A DNA stretch of 50,664 nucleotides from a virus, in the IMG/VR virus record IMGVR_UViG_3300033149_003997, positions 1 through 50,664 of that record; one strand, written 5' to 3'. Shown here one piece after another: positions 8,183 through 15,436 of this stretch. Numbering within the stretch: the first letter of the stretch is position 1; every line of letters begins with the position of its first letter. The notes under the pieces were generated by a model. That model did not search any database. It worked only from the letters and a program-made list of their open reading frames with translations, and was not told where the DNA came from. Made by a program: the position numbers and the translations under genes.

Positions 8183-8362
8183 CTATCGCCTTCCCCTGCG
8201 CAAGTGCTGAGGCAGTGGTTTGCCCGGATTCCTGCGCTTGAAGCTCTTCCTGGCCTTGGAGTATGCAGCTGCAGCCGCCTGGTCGCTTGGGTGACCCGCC
8301 GCTATCATCTCTCTGATGTTGCTGCTAATAACCGACATGCTGTAACCCGACTTGAGCGGCAT
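8183..8362 (-). CDS. Small basic phage protein downstream of large terminase
   Basis: A 59-residue protein beginning [20 protein letters not shown] and ending in a very basic tail. The pattern MPLKxG...ISxNIxxMIxxGxPxxQAxAxAxSKAxKS recurs in small proteins near terminase and portal genes of many phages; their role is not known to me. The start has GGGGGGT 5 nt upstream and lies 3 bp from the terminase stop. Confidence 0.75.
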   Translation of the reverse strand: MPLKSGYSMSVISSNIREMIAAGHPSDQAAAAAYSKARKSFKRRNPGKPLPQHLRRGRR

Positions 8363-8364
8363 GA

Positions 8365-9744
8365 CTACCCCCCAATCACCCGGACCTGCTTCCGCAACTT
8401 CCGAATTTCGGCGTCGGAATAGCCCAAAAGACGCAATTCGCCAATATGGTAAGTGCCTTCTAGCTTCGGCTTTTCGGGTTTATTAGGCCGGGGACGAGAC
8501 ATAAGCCCGTATCGTAGCGCGTCGTAGGCGTGATCCTCCGCATCTGTATCCACGTCCTCCGGTCTCTTATCGTCTAGGGGTAGCGCCGGAAGCGTCCTGA
8601 TGAGGTTGGTGCAGTTGGCAAACACCTTGAGCTTGGCTGTCTTCTGCCCCTGTTCGTCTTCATAGGGCTGGAGGAACTCATGCACATGCAGTTTACCGTT
8701 TAGGCGGTCGTTATTGGCTTGGCGAGGCCTATAGCCCCGCTTCCCCCAGATTTCGGCCACGCTGGAGCCCGTCTCCGGATGCTTATTCCACACATCTGGG
8801 GGAGCCAGTCTATACCGGATCGGCTCACCATGTTCCATTTCAAGAACTTGGTCCGCCTGATCAGATGCAACCACTCCGGCCCGATAATACTCGCGGTAGA
8901 CATAGATGGTCTCGTCTGGCGCAATTGCAAACCATAAGACACAGCTGGGATCGGAATAACCAAAGTCCTGGGCGGTGAACCGCCGCCAGTCCGGCGGAAT
9001 AGGAAACGGCTGAATAACGTGTATGGCCGGGTCCCATTCGCCGAATGCCTGTCCCATAAATGAGTACCAGTCGCCGGTTAGCAGAGCTTTTCGCAAGTTT
9101 TCGTCGGGAATGGCCTGAAGGCGGCGTAAATACTCCGGGTCAGCCTCCATCAGGTGTGGATTGTCCCGCACCGTGGCCGGAATAAAGAGCCTCGTGCGCC
9201 CAACCTCGTCCGTGAACACGGTCTCAGGTGTAGCAGGTTGAATAAACCGTTCCCGTACCCACAAAAGACCCACGCCAACAGGGTTGGACGTGGCGCGGAT
9301 AGTCGGTTTCGCACCCCGGATAACTGTGCGGTTCCAGCCAAAAAGCGTCGTGAACTGAAACTCAGTAAACTGCGTCAGCTCGTCAAAGCAGATATCCAGG
9401 TAGTTTCCGCCCTGATACTGCCAGACATCGCCTTCATCGTTGCAATGCCCCAACCTGAGCGTGGAACTATTGGGGAATCGCCAGGTGCGCTCCTGTTTAT
9501 TAAACGTCGCACCCGTAGGAGTTAGGAGTTCATAGGCGCGAGGTATGATCTGGTTCTGAAACTCGGGAAAAGTGCGCCTAAGAAGCAACCCCTGTGAGCT
9601 GGGAATCTGCGTGCGGCGCATAATCTGCCAAATGAGAACTGCGTCCGTTTTGCCGCCGCCAGCCGCGCCGCCATACAGAACCTCGTCTACTTCCGTCGCC
9701 CTCAAAAACAACCTCTGACGAGGGGAGGCCGTCCACTCAATCAT
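8365..9744 (-). CDS. terL: Terminase large subunit
   Basis: A 459-residue DNA-packaging motor. The N-terminal ATPase has Walker [10 protein letters not shown] (25-33) and Walker B ICFDE (acidic pair at 121-122). The C-terminal nuclease begins with [10 protein letters not shown], whose aspartate is the first metal ligand, and ends with [13 protein letters not shown], the usual last acidic cluster. It translocates DNA into the capsid through the portal and cuts the concatemer. The ATG overlaps the terS stop region. Downstream, where portal would normally follow, the sugar cassette intervenes. Confidence 0.93.
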   Translation of the reverse strand: MIEWTASPRQRLFLRATEVDEVLYGGAAGGGKTDAVLIWQIMRRTQIPSSQGLLLRRTFPEFQNQIIPRAYELLTPTGATFNKQERTWRFPNSSTLRLGHCNDEGDVWQYQGGNYLDICFDELTQFTEFQFTTLFGWNRTVIRGAKPTIRATSNPVGVGLLWVRERFIQPATPETVFTDEVGRTRLFIPATVRDNPHLMEADPEYLRRLQAIPDENLRKALLTGDWYSFMGQAFGEWDPAIHVIQPFPIPPDWRRFTAQDFGYSDPSCVLWFAIAPDETIYVYREYYRAGVVASDQADQVLEMEHGEPIRYRLAPPDVWNKHPETGSSVAEIWGKRGYRPRQANNDRLNGKLHVHEFLQPYEDEQGQKTAKLKVFANCTNLIRTLPALPLDDKRPEDVDTDAEDHAYDALRYGLMSRPRPNKPEKPKLEGTYHIGELRLLGYSDAEIRKLRKQVRVIGG

Positions 9745-10165
9745 CGGCCTCCGGCCCGTCTATCACTATTTTCAGGCCGTCACCAGTGATTTCATGCTTG
9801 GAGAATTCAGCGTACTTGCGCGGATTCGCACCCTTAAGCAAGAAAATCAGCAGGGTATCGGAATACCTGGTGATTTCGCCAACCTTCTCACCTCGGTAGA
9901 AGACGTCTTCTGTAACGCCTTCTCTAGCGCGCCTCCACGCCTCTTCCTCGAGCAGATCCGTGACCTCTTCCCGCATGCGGGTGAATATGGCCGCATATTC
10001 GGGGTCCTGCTCCAGCCAAGTGTAGTGGGTCCGGCGGTGGATGCCGGCCTGCTGCGCCGCCTTAGAAATCATGCCCAGGTTATAGTAGTGGAGCAAAAAC
10101 GCACGCTGGTTCAGGTTCTTCAGCTGCTTTAGTTCGCGCTCTAGTTCGTTGGTTATCTTAGGCAC
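9737..10165 (-). CDS. terS: Terminase small subunit
   Basis: A 142-residue protein with an N-terminal helix-turn-helix (GMISKAAQQAGIHRRTHYTW) followed by helical oligomerisation segments, the usual arrangement of DNA-recognising small terminases. The GTG start at 10165 has AAGGAT 9 nt upstream. It is the first gene of the packaging operon and overlaps terL by 8 bp. Confidence 0.85.
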   Translation of the reverse strand: MPKITNELERELKQLKNLNQRAFLLHYYNLGMISKAAQQAGIHRRTHYTWLEQDPEYAAIFTRMREEVTDLLEEEAWRRAREGVTEDVFYRGEKVGEITRYSDTLLIFLLKGANPRKYAEFSKHEITGDGLKIVIDGPEADD

Positions 10166-10226
10166 AAAGAATCATCCTTTACGGAGGGTGGAGCGGCTCC
10201 TGTGAGGAGAAGCACCTGTCGAAATA

Positions 10227-10235
10227 TGGTATAAT
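10227..10235 (+). promoter_or_regulatory. Extended -10 promoter for the antisense small gene
   Basis: TGGTATAAT is a perfect extended -10 element (TGn plus TATAAT), about 35 nt before an AAAGGGGTG ribosome site and the ATG at 10271. No good -35 is seen, as is usual for extended -10 promoters. The complementary strand also reads TATTAT, so a weak leftward promoter for terS may overlap. Confidence 0.65.
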
Positions 10236-10270
10236 ACAGTGGTCTAACATATCTGGAAAGGGGTGAAATC

Positions 10271-10450
10271 ATGGCTTTTGAATACCGGCGGCGAAAAGGA
10301 TCAGATGTCTGGCACTTCTGCACTAACTGCCCAGATTGGCCCACCAAGGACTACGAGAGTAGGTGGGAGAAACCCACCAGCGGCGAGCTAGACAACACTT
10401 GTAGAGCAATGGAGAGAGACGGCAGATGCAGTAAGAACTACAAGAAGTAG
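10271..10450 (+). CDS. Small Cys-containing protein in a single-gene cassette
   Basis: A 59-residue basic protein with the pattern WHFCTNCPDWP, then KPTSGEL, and two later cysteines, suggesting a small zinc-binding fold. Similar short proteins occur as orphans in many bacteria; I know of no defined function. It reads against the surrounding minus-strand genes and has its own promoter, ribosome site and terminator, so it behaves as an autonomous cassette that could be expressed from the prophage. Confidence 0.8.
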   Translation: MAFEYRRRKGSDVWHFCTNCPDWPTKDYESRWEKPTSGELDNTCRAMERDGRCSKNYKK

Positions 10451-10458
10451 GCGAGCAA

Positions 10459-10498
10459 GGGGCCGCATCTCCATGGCGCAGATGCGGCCCCTGTTTTT
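10459..10498 (+). terminator. Rho-independent terminator of the small cassette
   Basis: A 12-bp perfect stem, GGGGCCGCATCT pairing with AGATGCGGCCCC around a 9-nt loop, is followed by TGTTTTT. It begins 9 bp after the stop codon of the plus-strand gene. Confidence 0.9.
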
Positions 10499-10512
10499 CG
10501 GCAAGCCCCGGG

Positions 10513-10595
10513 CCGAAGGTTCCCACGCTCCGGGCCTTGCGCAGCGCCCTGAACACTGCGGCCCGTCATCGCTGCCGGTACATCCCGGCCTTCGG
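10513..10595. ncRNA. Candidate structured RNA element (three-way junction)
   Basis: A GC-rich intergenic stretch with no convincing gene. An outer stem CCGAAGG (10513-10519) pairs with CCTTCGG (10589-10595). It encloses a hairpin CGGGCC/GGCCCG (10531-10536, 10560-10565) continued by GCAG/CTGC (10541-10544, 10556-10559), and a second hairpin GCCGG/CCGGC (10574-10578, 10585-10589). Together they make a three-way junction. GC-rich sequence with smaller stems continues to about 10665. The strand is uncertain: on the minus strand it would be the 3' region of the gene ending at 10689. I match it to no known RNA family. Confidence 0.45.
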
Positions 10596-10688
10596 TTGTC
10601 CCCGCGCATGCCTGCCTGTGGTGCGGCGGGCGGCTGGGCAACCCTGCCACCGCTCTCGGACCAGGTAGCCTTGCCCTTACCCGCACAA

Positions 10689-10898
10689 CTACTTTCTATA
10701 CCGGCCGAAAATCAAAGTAAACGAATCGTCGTCAATGTCGTAAACTACGCCTTGCGAGTATAAGTATTGGCCGTCATACTGGAGTCGGCATCGCCGGAGA
10801 AGCTCAATCATCGGCGGTAACTCGTGCCTACTGAGAGAAAAGGAGCGTATTGGAAATGATGCATCCTTCTCTCCTTGCAAGCGTATATGCAAACCCAT
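10689..10898 (-). CDS. Small protein, unknown
   Basis: A 69-residue protein starting MGLHIRLQGEK, basic, with a C-terminal beta-like segment (YLYSQGVVYDIDDDSFTLIFG). The start at 10898 lies just outside the stop of the upstream gene; a longer reading into that gene would only copy its sequence in another frame. It is the last gene of the 14.6 to 10.7 kb minus-strand block. Function unknown. Confidence 0.55.
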   Translation of the reverse strand: MGLHIRLQGEKDASFPIRSFSLSRHELPPMIELLRRCRLQYDGQYLYSQGVVYDIDDDSFTLIFGRYRK

Positions 10899-10899
10899 C

Positions 10900-11274
10900 C
10901 TATTGCTCACTTTGAACCTCCTTTGCTTCGGCCCGTAGACACACGCGCGTCCGACTGCCACACTCCGGACACTTGCCCGGGTACTTGTCCCAGACCCCTG
11001 GCTCGCATGGCGGTATAGCATGGGCGCACTTAGTGCATTGAACCAGTAATCTCTCCTTAACTGCGCGATCTGCGTCACCGCTTAGGAAGTGCCCTCTCTC
11101 ATCCTTGCGCAGATGGCCTTCGTAAAACCAATAAGATTCATGGCTAAGTATATGGTACCAGCAACCCGGGTCGTCGTCCCAAACCTTGCGCCTTACACGT
11201 GGCCTCGGAGCGCACTCGGTTCTAATCGCTTTACGAACCCAAAGCACTTTCTTCGGGCTGGCCGCACGCCTCAC
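10900..11274 (-). CDS. Zinc-ribbon protein, unknown
   Basis: About 124 residues. The GTG at 11274 is preferred over an upstream ATG at 11322 because GGGAGGGG precedes it at normal distance and the overlap with the previous gene falls to 44 bp. A CTKC and CPEC pair separated by about 19 residues forms a zinc ribbon near the C-terminus; the middle contains CWYHILSHESYWFYEGH. The family is not recognised. Confidence 0.6.
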   Translation of the reverse strand: MRRAASPKKVLWVRKAIRTECAPRPRVRRKVWDDDPGCWYHILSHESYWFYEGHLRKDERGHFLSGDADRAVKERLLVQCTKCAHAIPPCEPGVWDKYPGKCPECGSRTRVCLRAEAKEVQSEQ

Positions 11275-11512
11275 TTCGTCCCCTCCCTTTGTCTTTCTGA
11301 GGCCGAGCAAACCCATATTCATTCAGGTCGTTCTCGATTGCCTGCATGCAATGCCCACAGAAGTCCCACCGTCGGCTGGGATCGCAAGCGACCAGGCATA
11401 CGCCGGACCTAGGCGCATTCCGGAGGTATCTACTGACGGACCATAACTCCTCATTCTCGGCATCAATGCTCTTCTTGCACCGATCACATATAATCTTGCG
11501 TACCTCAGTCAT
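11231..11512 (-). CDS. Small double-CxxC protein, unknown
   Basis: A 93-residue protein with CDRC near residue 9 and CGHC near residue 52, the typical spacing of a two-knuckle zinc fold. The Lys- and Arg-rich C-terminal tail overlaps the next gene. It starts with ATG overlapping the end of the preceding gene. Possibly nucleic-acid binding; function unknown. Confidence 0.65.
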   Translation of the reverse strand: MTEVRKIICDRCKKSIDAENEELWSVSRYLRNAPRSGVCLVACDPSRRWDFCGHCMQAIENDLNEYGFARPQKDKGRGRSEACGQPEESALGS

Positions 11513-11861
11513 TCTTGCCCCTGCCTAAAAGCTGGAGCAACCCAAGTAGGGTCCACGCATTTTCCGCCTCCGCCTTGGCCTCCTCAATGGAGGGTGCGCT
11601 ACCCTGCATGGACCGCGCCCCTCTCTCCATGCTCCATTCATAATAGCCAGCGCCGTTAGGCTCTAGCTCAACGCAGTTACCATAGACACACCCACCGTCT
11701 CCCCACTGCAGGTAGGCGCATTCCTCCCCGTCTGAGGCTACGTATGATGTTAACAGCCAGTCTCCTGACTCGTATTTCTTAAATCCACCCATATACCGCA
11801 AATGTTCCCGGTATCGTTGCATGGCTGGGCTTTCGTTTGCATGGCAGGCTTTAGTATCCAC
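11505..11861 (-). CDS. Small phage protein, aW-tail family (copy 1)
   Basis: A 118-residue protein starting with GTG after a GGGAGGGGGA site. The C-terminal half has the layout YEWSMERG...ASIEEAKAEAENAWTLL, which recurs in the proteins at 13225-13539 (minus) and 28203-28499 (plus): a WxxxR strand, a short turn, then a helix rich in AKAE ending in W. These form a dispersed paralogous family in this genome. Function unknown. Confidence 0.65.
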   Translation of the reverse strand: MDTKACHANESPAMQRYREHLRYMGGFKKYESGDWLLTSYVASDGEECAYLQWGDGGCVYGNCVELEPNGAGYYEWSMERGARSMQGSAPSIEEAKAEAENAWTLLGLLQLLGRGKND

Positions 11862-11947
11862 TACTCCCCCTCCCTACTTCTCCGCCCGTGGCCGTAGCCA
11901 ACCAGAAAACCCACTATGTGCAACCACAAGATGGCAAACCAGATCAC
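11861..11947 (-). CDS. Possible 28-residue membrane peptide
   Basis: A GTG-started ORF encoding one hydrophobic helix (VIWFAILWLHIVGFLVGY) and a short basic tail. GGGGGTGA stands upstream and its TAG overlaps the next GTG. It fills the gap between two genes with normal coupling signals, but such a short ORF could be chance. Confidence 0.4.
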   Translation of the reverse strand: MIWFAILWLHIVGFLVGYGHGRRSREGE

Positions 11948-11959
11948 GGGATCACCCCC

Positions 11960-12154
11960 TCACTCTCGCAGCCTCAACCAGCACACCTTCGCCACGCAGT
12001 ACGCCAGGATCGGCCAGCAGAAAAACGCCCACACCGTGGTCGTCAGTGCCTCATAAGGACCTATGGTGGGCTCCTCCCGGAGTATCTGATACGTGACGGC
12101 CGCCCATCCCAACCCAAGGAGTAGGTACAAGGCGGTGAGGAAGACGGCTAGCAT
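11960..12154 (-). CDS. Small two-helix membrane protein
   Basis: A 64-residue protein with two hydrophobic segments (residues 2-22 and 39-57) joined by a polar loop. The ATG overlaps the end of the upstream gene. Function unknown; small membrane proteins of this kind are frequent phage accessory products. Confidence 0.6.
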   Translation of the reverse strand: MLAVFLTALYLLLGLGWAAVTYQILREEPTIGPYEALTTTVWAFFCWPILAYCVAKVCWLRLRE

Positions 12155-12462
12155 GACTGATTCTCCTCGCCCGTGGCTGGGAGGAATATCTCGGGGTTGT
12201 CTTGTATGACTTGGTATAGCGCAACCTCCAGGATGCTTATCGCAGGATGCTCTAAGTGCAGCTCAAACTGAGAGTTGATTTGCTCAATGATTTCGTGGAG
12301 CAGCGCACTCTCTTGATTCGGCATCGGCACAGTGGAATCGAGCTTTATATACAGCCCATTACCGCAACTGCAACCGAGGCGACCGGTATCCCGCACCAGA
12401 TGAGGGTCCCGAGAACACCGGTACACGTGCCCTCCGATCTTCACTGTAGAAGGTATTCTCAC
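12148..12462 (-). CDS. Metallopeptidase-like protein with altered HExxH site
   Basis: A 104-residue protein clearly related to the one at 12917-13228. Both begin IPSxVKIG, have a tyrosine strand, an IKL segment, and a helix LxHExxxxI. Here the motif is HEIIE (56-60), so the second zinc histidine of HExxH is replaced by glutamate. It may be an inactive or binding-only copy. The GTG start overlaps the stop of the preceding gene. Confidence 0.65.
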   Translation of the reverse strand: MRIPSTVKIGGHVYRCSRDPHLVRDTGRLGCSCGNGLYIKLDSTVPMPNQESALLHEIIEQINSQFELHLEHPAISILEVALYQVIQDNPEIFLPATGEENQSC

Positions 12463-12905
12463 GGCAGCCAGCTCTCCAAACGCTTCATGGCCTTCTCGAT
12501 GCCATCCCGGAGGTAGTCCCGCTCCTCGCGCAACTCATCTCTCTCCAAGCGCAGTGCGGCCATCAGAGCGAACTGGCGCTCCATTCGGCGGCCCACAATC
12601 GGGGCCACCACATGCCGATGCCAAAGCACACTGAACATGCGCCACGGTCGAATATCCCGCATAAACTCCCAACCGTACCCGTGACCGTACTGGTCATGCC
12701 ACCCCATACGGAAAAGAACCACAAACAGGGTGCGATTCAGCCAGTATAGAAAACGGTAACCCATCCCGGCGGGGCGACACTCCAGCTCATGGCACAGGGG
12801 ATCGTGGGCCACGATTTTCCACTTCCGGCGGCGGAACTCAACGATATCTCCGACCAAAGGCGCACGGCCCAAGCGCTCCCATGCGTCATACAGTGGTAGT
12901 CTCAC
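12459..12905 (-). CDS. Coiled-coil-ended hypothetical protein
   Basis: A 148-residue protein. The middle is aromatic and partly hydrophobic (YRFLYWLNRTLFVVLF), and residues 110-145 form a charged helix (LRLERDELREERDYL) likely to be coiled coil. The GTG start has TAGGGGGCA upstream. The family is not recognised. Confidence 0.65.
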   Translation of the reverse strand: MRLPLYDAWERLGRAPLVGDIVEFRRRKWKIVAHDPLCHELECRPAGMGYRFLYWLNRTLFVVLFRMGWHDQYGHGYGWEFMRDIRPWRMFSVLWHRHVVAPIVGRRMERQFALMAALRLERDELREERDYLRDGIEKAMKRLESWLP

Positions 12906-12916
12906 TGCGCTGCCCC

Positions 12917-13228
12917 CTACTTAAGAGCGTCTGTAAACTGCGTGTTTTCGGTCAGCAGGCTATACAACCCCACAGCAAGGCGGCAAATCTGTGTCTCCTC
13001 TAAGCCCGTACAAAGCACCTCATCTAAAGCATGGAGCACTTCATGAATAAGGGTGATTCGCAATCGAGTGTCCCCATATGATGTGGCCAGTTTAATCAGT
13101 TGGTCGCAGTATACGGCCTGCCCGTACAACCACTTCTCTTCGTTGTTGGTCTCATCATAGTTGATCTCGTCATAGGTCTTGATTTCGTATGTATAAGGAC
13201 CGATTTTAACCTCAGACGGTATGTTCAC
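12917..13228 (-). CDS. Small predicted zinc metallopeptidase (HEVLH)
   Basis: A 103-residue protein with the zinc-binding motif HEVLH at residues 62-66 within LIHEVLHALDE, a helix typical of minimal zincin domains of the SprT/ImmA kind seen in phage genomes. The GTG at 13228 was chosen because GAGGAGGAGG precedes it and it overlaps the preceding TGA (GTGA junction). It is a paralogue of the HEIIE-bearing gene two positions downstream. Its substrate is unknown; regulators of prophage induction are one possibility known for this fold. Confidence 0.65.
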   Translation of the reverse strand: MNIPSEVKIGPYTYEIKTYDEINYDETNNEEKWLYGQAVYCDQLIKLATSYGDTRLRITLIHEVLHALDEVLCTGLEETQICRLAVGLYSLLTENTQFTDALK

Positions 13229-13539
13229 TGCGCCTCCTCCTCGGAGCCATCCTCTGGTAAGCGAAACCGTATCCGCCCGCCACACTCTGGGCAGACGCAC
13301 CACTGCGTGCGCGACAGAATCTCATCAGTCATTCGCCACGCTTTTTCCGCCTGGGCCTTGGCGGCCTCAAACGTGGGCTCCTGGCCGTGCAATACGGCAT
13401 ATATGCGCCCGTCTCGGCGAATGCCCCAGTGGAACCCATCGGGCCGTCTCCTGGCCTGCACCCTCGCGCTATTGGCGTCGTCCAACCGATACACAAGATC
13501 ACCGTCGCGGCCGCTCCGCCACGGAATGAACATACCCAT
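13225..13539 (-). CDS. Small phage protein, aW-tail family with zinc ribbon (copy 2)
   Basis: A 104-residue protein. It shares FHWGIRRDG...PTFEAAKAQAEKAW with the aW-tail family also found at 11505-11861 and 28203-28499. The C-terminus adds CVCPECGGRIRF, a possible half zinc ribbon. It overlaps the metallopeptidase start. Function unknown. Confidence 0.65.
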   Translation of the reverse strand: MGMFIPWRSGRDGDLVYRLDDANSARVQARRRPDGFHWGIRRDGRIYAVLHGQEPTFEAAKAQAEKAWRMTDEILSRTQWCVCPECGGRIRFRLPEDGSEEEAQ

Positions 13540-13551
13540 ACCCCTCTCCCC

Positions 13552-14322
13552 TCACAGCACCACTTCCGCATGTTTTTCGCTGGCATACATCCTCAGAATG
13601 GGCGAGCCACGGTCCACCGGAGAATAGAGCTTCCGCTGGCCGTATCCTCCATATGAAAGCCATGCTCCCGACGAGAAGTACACCCGCCGAATCTCCGGCA
13701 CCTTTCGATTTCTCGCGTCGGGGACGAAATAGGCATCCGAGAAGGAATATTTCTTGTGGATGTGGCCGCAGGAATAAATGTCGGCCAGGACGATATCCGA
13801 CAGCCAGGAGAGTTTGTTCAGCTTTCCCCCATCCGTCCTCCCGCCGCCCGTCCCGTGGGCGACGTAATGGTGGTAGACCTGGGGCTTTCCATTTCCTTTC
13901 CGCCGGCCGAACCTCCATTTCAGCACGGCACCATCCCGGGCATATGGCACCCCCAGCATCCGGGCGAGTATCTCCGAGACGTCCACACCGGTGGTCTTCG
14001 TGATTCGCTCCTCGTGGTTTCCAGAGAGGATACACGCGATTCTCCCCTCCCGAGCCAAGGGAGCGAAGAGTGATTCGGCGTAGTATAGCGCCTCGTTCAC
14101 CCGCATTTCCGCCTCGTGTGGCCCACCCGGTGAACCGGCGATCGCCACATCGAACACGTCCCCGACTATGGCCGTCATCCGGTTTTCGGCACCCAGCACC
14201 CACGAGACCGCCCGTTCCACTTCCTGGGATTCGAATTCAGGTGATTCGATATGCAAATCCCCCAGCTGCAGATATTCCACGGTTTCGAAGTCCGGCGAAA
14301 GATCGCACTCAATCAGTCGCAC
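13552..14322 (-). CDS. Calcineurin-like metallophosphoesterase
   Basis: A 256-residue phosphoesterase with all family motifs: GDLH (21-24), GDVFD (54-58), GNHE (101-104), a histidine in AHG (155-157) and GHIH (186-189). These bind two metal ions and hydrolyse phosphoesters of nucleic acids, nucleotides or proteins. The GTG start at 14322 has GGAGG upstream and lies inside the preceding gene. It heads a block of otherwise unknown minus-strand genes, so its substrate cannot be inferred. Confidence 0.88.
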   Translation of the reverse strand: MRLIECDLSPDFETVEYLQLGDLHIESPEFESQEVERAVSWVLGAENRMTAIVGDVFDVAIAGSPGGPHEAEMRVNEALYYAESLFAPLAREGRIACILSGNHEERITKTTGVDVSEILARMLGVPYARDGAVLKWRFGRRKGNGKPQVYHHYVAHGTGGGRTDGGKLNKLSWLSDIVLADIYSCGHIHKKYSFSDAYFVPDARNRKVPEIRRVYFSSGAWLSYGGYGQRKLYSPVDRGSPILRMYASEKHAEVVL

Positions 14323-14599
14323 GCATGGCCTCCGGTCCTAGTCCCGACTCGTCCCCGGACACGTCTCCCATCCACTCCGTCACCAGCTCCAACCTCTCCC
14401 TCGCCCGCCGGCGACACTCTCTCGCTGACCACGACGGGTGATCCTCCCGATATGCCGCCGCGAGACCGTCTACCACGGTGGGGTTCCACGCGTTTTTTCC
14501 GGCGTGAGGAGGCGTGGATGCTGTCCCCACACCCAAATCCCCTCTCACTCTCCACAACTTCGCTCTACGTCTAGCTTTCAGAGATCCGGTTTTCTTCAC
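14309..14599 (-). CDS. Basic small protein, first gene of the minus-strand block
   Basis: About 96 residues from a GTG at 14599. The first 25 residues are very basic, and a Trp- and Arg-rich helix follows (YREDHPSWSARECRRRARERLELV). It overlaps the phosphoesterase gene by 14 bp. The region upstream has an AT-rich TATATA stretch that may hold its promoter. The family is not recognised. Confidence 0.6.
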   Translation of the reverse strand: MKKTGSLKARRRAKLWRVRGDLGVGTASTPPHAGKNAWNPTVVDGLAAAYREDHPSWSARECRRRARERLELVTEWMGDVSGDESGLGPEAMRATD

Positions 14600-14840
14600 A
14601 GCTTCACACCCAACAAACCGTATATAATGAAGGAACAGCTTCAAAAAAGAGAAAGAGCCGCGCGAAAACGACACAGCTCTTCGCCTACCACGGTACCACA
14701 TTTTTCCGCCTCGTGATTCACGGTTTTTTCACGAGTTTTTCACGGTTTTTTCACGCCTCATTTCTCGGAATCCCCGCAAGTCCTTTCCCCATGCGGGTTT
14801 CGGGGTGCTGAGATTTTTTCAGAAAATCCCGCAATATATG
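14600..14840. other. Divergent intergenic control region
   Basis: This gap separates the leftward block from the rightward early operon. It holds an AT-rich TATATAATG stretch near 14621-14629, the TTCACG array described separately, and an inverted repeat CCCGC/GCGGG at 14773-14797 with a short CTGA/TCAG hairpin behind it. No supported gene. Confidence 0.6.
14717..14755. repeat. Four TTCACG sites at 11-bp period
   Basis: TTCACG begins at 14717, 14728, 14739 and 14750, an exact 11-bp spacing. Two 17-bp units (14717-14733 and 14739-14755) are identical. T-tracts lie between the sites, so all four present the same helix face on potentially bent DNA. This is the layout of a multi-site protein-binding region (operator or origin) upstream of the early promoter. 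Confidence 0.7.
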
Positions 14841-14869
14841 TTGACAGCAACACAGCCACGTGGTATGAT
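14841..14869 (+). promoter_or_regulatory. Strong sigma-70 type early promoter
   Basis: TTGACA (14841-14846) and TATGAT (14864-14869) are separated by exactly 17 bp. It drives the plus-strand genes from 14903. A ribosome site AGGAGGG follows before the first ATG. The TTCACG array lies 86 bp upstream of the -35. Confidence 0.85.
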
Positions 14870-14902
14870 TTATACACAAACCAGTCCAGGAGGGATTCAG
14901 AG

Positions 14903-15136
14903 ATGAGCGAGATGTCGTACTCCACAGTCACTACGACCATCACCAAGTATGTGCCACACATGCTCCCCAGTTTCGCAGATAGGTGGAGCCGCTGGCCGGT
15001 TGGGGCCGCCGCCACAGAAATCGCCCGGGAGCTCGAAAAGATTGCCGAATGTCGTGACCAAATCGGGTTGCCCGAGACTGCGGCCGAGTGCCGCCAGTGT
15101 GCTCGGGCCATCAGAATCCATGCGAAAGGTGAATAA
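14903..15136 (+). CDS. First early-operon protein, unknown
   Basis: A 77-residue, mostly helical protein (TEIARELEKIAECRDQIGLPETAAECRQCARAI). It is the first gene after the consensus promoter and has an AGGAGGG site. Function unknown; it is placed where anti-host or regulatory early proteins are often found. Confidence 0.75.
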   Translation: MSEMSYSTVTTTITKYVPHMLPSFADRWSRWPVGAAATEIARELEKIAECRDQIGLPETAAECRQCARAIRIHAKGE

Positions 15137-15139
15137 AGT

Positions 15140-15436
15140 ATGTCGCAGCAAATAACCGTACGCACAACGCAGAAACCCGACGGGACTTTATACTTGTGGG
15201 AGGAGCTTGCCCGTGGAACGGACGACACGGGCAGAGAGTACGGGCTGGGGATAAGTGTGGGCGGAGGGACTATCCTCCTACATTCGCCTGACTGTCCATG
15301 GATGACCATCCGCACGGAGGACTTGATATCTGCGTACATCGATTGGCTGGCCCGCCGGGAGCCTATCCCGGCAGAAGGGAGAATGGAAAATGAAATTCGG
15401 CATCAGTATCCCCGGCCAGAAAGACGTCACCACTGA
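15140..15436 (+). CDS. Early-operon small protein, unknown
   Basis: A 98-residue protein with an N-terminal beta-like half (ITVRTTQKPDGTLYLW) and a helix DLISAYIDWLARR. The ATG is 4 bp after the previous stop. The last 15 codons overlap the next gene. The family is not recognised. Confidence 0.65.
   Translation: MSQQITVRTTQKPDGTLYLWEELARGTDDTGREYGLGISVGGGTILLHSPDCPWMTIRTEDLISAYIDWLARREPIPAEGRMENEIRHQYPRPERRHH

Noticed and set aside
10388-10763. Several overlapping ORFs on both strands in the GC-rich gap
   Set aside because: They have Arg/Pro/Gly-rich compositions without ribosome sites and exist mainly because GC-rich DNA has few stops; the nested stems explain the sequence better.
14717-14755. 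CRISPR array
   Set aside because: The repeats are 17 bp units with 5-bp gaps and no spacers of CRISPR size; this is a protein-binding array.
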